A stretch of 5,897 nt of DNA from Planctomycetia bacterium (GTDB taxonomy: Bacteria > Planctomycetota > Phycisphaerae > Phycisphaerales > UBA1924). The stretch covers positions 1-5,897 of the forward strand of contig SXOY01000297.1 of the NCBI GenBank assembly GCA_005776545.1. Reading direction: 5' to 3'. Positions 4,844 through 5,897 of the stretch are shown piece by piece. The translations under genes and the position numbers were made by a program. Within the stretch, counting starts at the first letter, position 1. Each line of letters begins with the position of its first letter. Under the pieces are notes generated by a model. That model saw only the letters and a list, made by a program, of their open reading frames with translations. It made no database searches and was not told the DNA's origin.

Positions 4844-5897
4844 ATGAATCGTCAGTTTACAGCACTCATTTCAGTCCTCGTGCTTGTCGCGCTCTTTCTG
4901 GGCGTCAACATCATTTCATCACGATTGCTCACTTCGACGCGCATCGATCTGACCGAAGACAGGCTTTACACGCTGTCTCAAGGCTCTAAGACCATCGCCG
5001 CCAATTTGCAGGAACCTGTTACGCTCACGCTGTATTTCTCGAATAAGGCGGCACAGGGCGCAGAACCTGTTGCTTCCTACGGCAAGCGAGTCGAAGAACT
5101 GCTGAGAGAATTCGAGCGAAACAGCGGCGGCAAAATTACCGTCAACGTCATCGACCCGGTCGCTGACTCTGAAGATGAGACCAAAGCGAATGCATCCGGA
5201 CTTCAACCCATGGGTGGCGCACGCGAACCGGTGTACCTGGGCATTCTCGGCACAAACACGCTTGATGCGAGTGATGTGTTGCCCGCGCTCGACCCGCGCG
5301 AAGAACGCTTTCTTGAATACAAAGTCTCCAAGCTCATCTATTCGCTCAATGTTTCAAAGAAGCCAGTCATCGGCCTCATGACGCCGCTCCCGATCAATCA
5401 GGCGTACAAGATGAACCCGCAGACCGGACAACCCGAGCCGGCTCGGGTGGCACAGGTCCTGGTTGAACTTCGTGCACTCTTTGAGATTCGCGATATCCCG
5501 CTTACATCGTCTGAGATTCCCAAAGACATCAACGTCCTCATGGTTGTTCACCCCAAAGACTTCTCCGATTCGGCACTCTTTGCGATCGATCAGTATGTCC
5601 TGGGTGGCGGCAAGCTCTTCGCACTCGTCGATCCATATTGCGAAGCAGACATGCCCGCCAACGCTCGAAATGAAATGGAAGCCATGATGGCCCGCCACGA
5701 TTCGAGTTTGAACAAGCTCTTTCACGCCTGGGGCGTTGAGATCATCGAGGGCAAACTCGCCACCGATATCTCTCGCGCTGTTCCGATCAGTACCGGCGCA
5801 ACACGCGAAGGTGTTCCCTATGTCGCGTGGATGGACATGCACCCGGACAAAGATGCTCCACTCAAAGGTGATTTCTCCACGACCGATGTTCTTACCA
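4844..5897 (+). CDS. GldG-like ABC transporter auxiliary protein (3' end beyond window)
   Basis: The frame is open from ATG 4844 to the right edge, giving 351 residues with the C-terminus missing. Residues 5-29 form a single hydrophobic helix (TALISVLVLVALFLGVNIIS) acting as an uncleaved membrane anchor. It is followed by the family hallmark RIDLTEDRLYTLSQGSKTI (33-51). Next come strand-rich segments such as EPVTLTLYFS (57-66), GKITVNVIDP (95-104) and FLEYKVSKLIYSL (156-168), then KPVIGLMTPLP (172-182), and DINVLMVVHPKD (227-238) with YVLGGGKLFALVDPY (249-263). This is the ABC_transp_aux/GldG layout, in which a large periplasmic part built from ThuA/GATase-like modules is tethered beside the permease. 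Full-length relatives often exceed 450 residues and end with a second membrane helix, expected past the window edge. Position directly after the ATPase and permease supports a role as the third subunit. The ligand is unknown. Confidence 0.88.
   Translation, partial: MNRQFTALISVLVLVALFLGVNIISSRLLTSTRIDLTEDRLYTLSQGSKTIAANLQEPVTLTLYFSNKAAQGAEPVASYGKRVEELLREFERNSGGKITVNVIDPVADSEDETKANASGLQPMGGAREPVYLGILGTNTLDASDVLPALDPREERFLEYKVSKLIYSLNVSKKPVIGLMTPLPINQAYKMNPQTGQPEPARVAQVLVELRALFEIRDIPLTSSEIPKDINVLMVVHPKDFSDSALFAIDQYVLGGGKLFALVDPYCEADMPANARNEMEAMMARHDSSLNKLFHAWGVEIIEGKLATDISRAVPISTGATREGVPYVAWMDMHPDKDAPLKGDFSTTDVLT

Overview
The window appears to be chromosomal DNA from a Gram-negative-type bacterium of moderate GC (mid-50s percent by eye). 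The gene content is an ECF sigma factor with a small zinc-finger anti-sigma, followed by a Gld-type ABC transporter (ATPase, permease, GldG-like auxiliary protein). Together with the protein style this best recalls Planctomycetota, possibly class Phycisphaerae. That placement is a recollection-based inference, not a demonstrated one. Coding density is high, and I see no RNA gene, insertion sequence, CRISPR array, attachment site or origin.

Layout. Positions 1 to 1877 hold two minus-strand genes read leftwards: a CgeB/DUF3880-like glycosyltransferase-fold protein (1877 down to 546) and, 3 bases after its stop, a metallo-beta-lactamase-fold protein that runs off the left edge (542 to beyond 1). 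The second protein keeps the fold signature but has lost several of the usual metal-binding histidines. A 50-base gap (1878-1927) separates this pair from the divergent plus-strand genes. These begin with an ECF sigma factor (GTG start at 1928, to 2617), which overlaps by 4 bases (ATGA) a 91-residue zf-HC2 protein (2614-2889), its likely anti-sigma factor. After a 247-base intergenic region come an ABC ATPase (3137-4084), an ABC-2 permease (4088-4831) and a GldG-like protein (4844 to beyond 5897). These three are tightly packed and surely one operon.

How the genes work together. The sigma and zinc-finger proteins should form a regulatory pair in which the small protein holds the sigma factor until a signal releases it. 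The ABC ATPase and permease should form an inner-membrane transporter, with the GldG-like protein anchored by one N-terminal helix and facing the periplasm. Its substrate is unknown outside the Bacteroidetes gliding machinery, where GldA/GldF/GldG were named. Whether the sigma factor controls the transporter cannot be told from sequence. The glycosyltransferase and lactamase-fold pair may act on a surface glycan, but no substrate can be inferred.

The two genes that run off the window edges (1-542 minus and 4844-5897 plus) were translated by hand. Nothing here is clearly a previously undescribed system. The most unusual element is the degenerate metallo-beta-lactamase-fold protein, followed by the cysteine-rich anti-sigma candidate.
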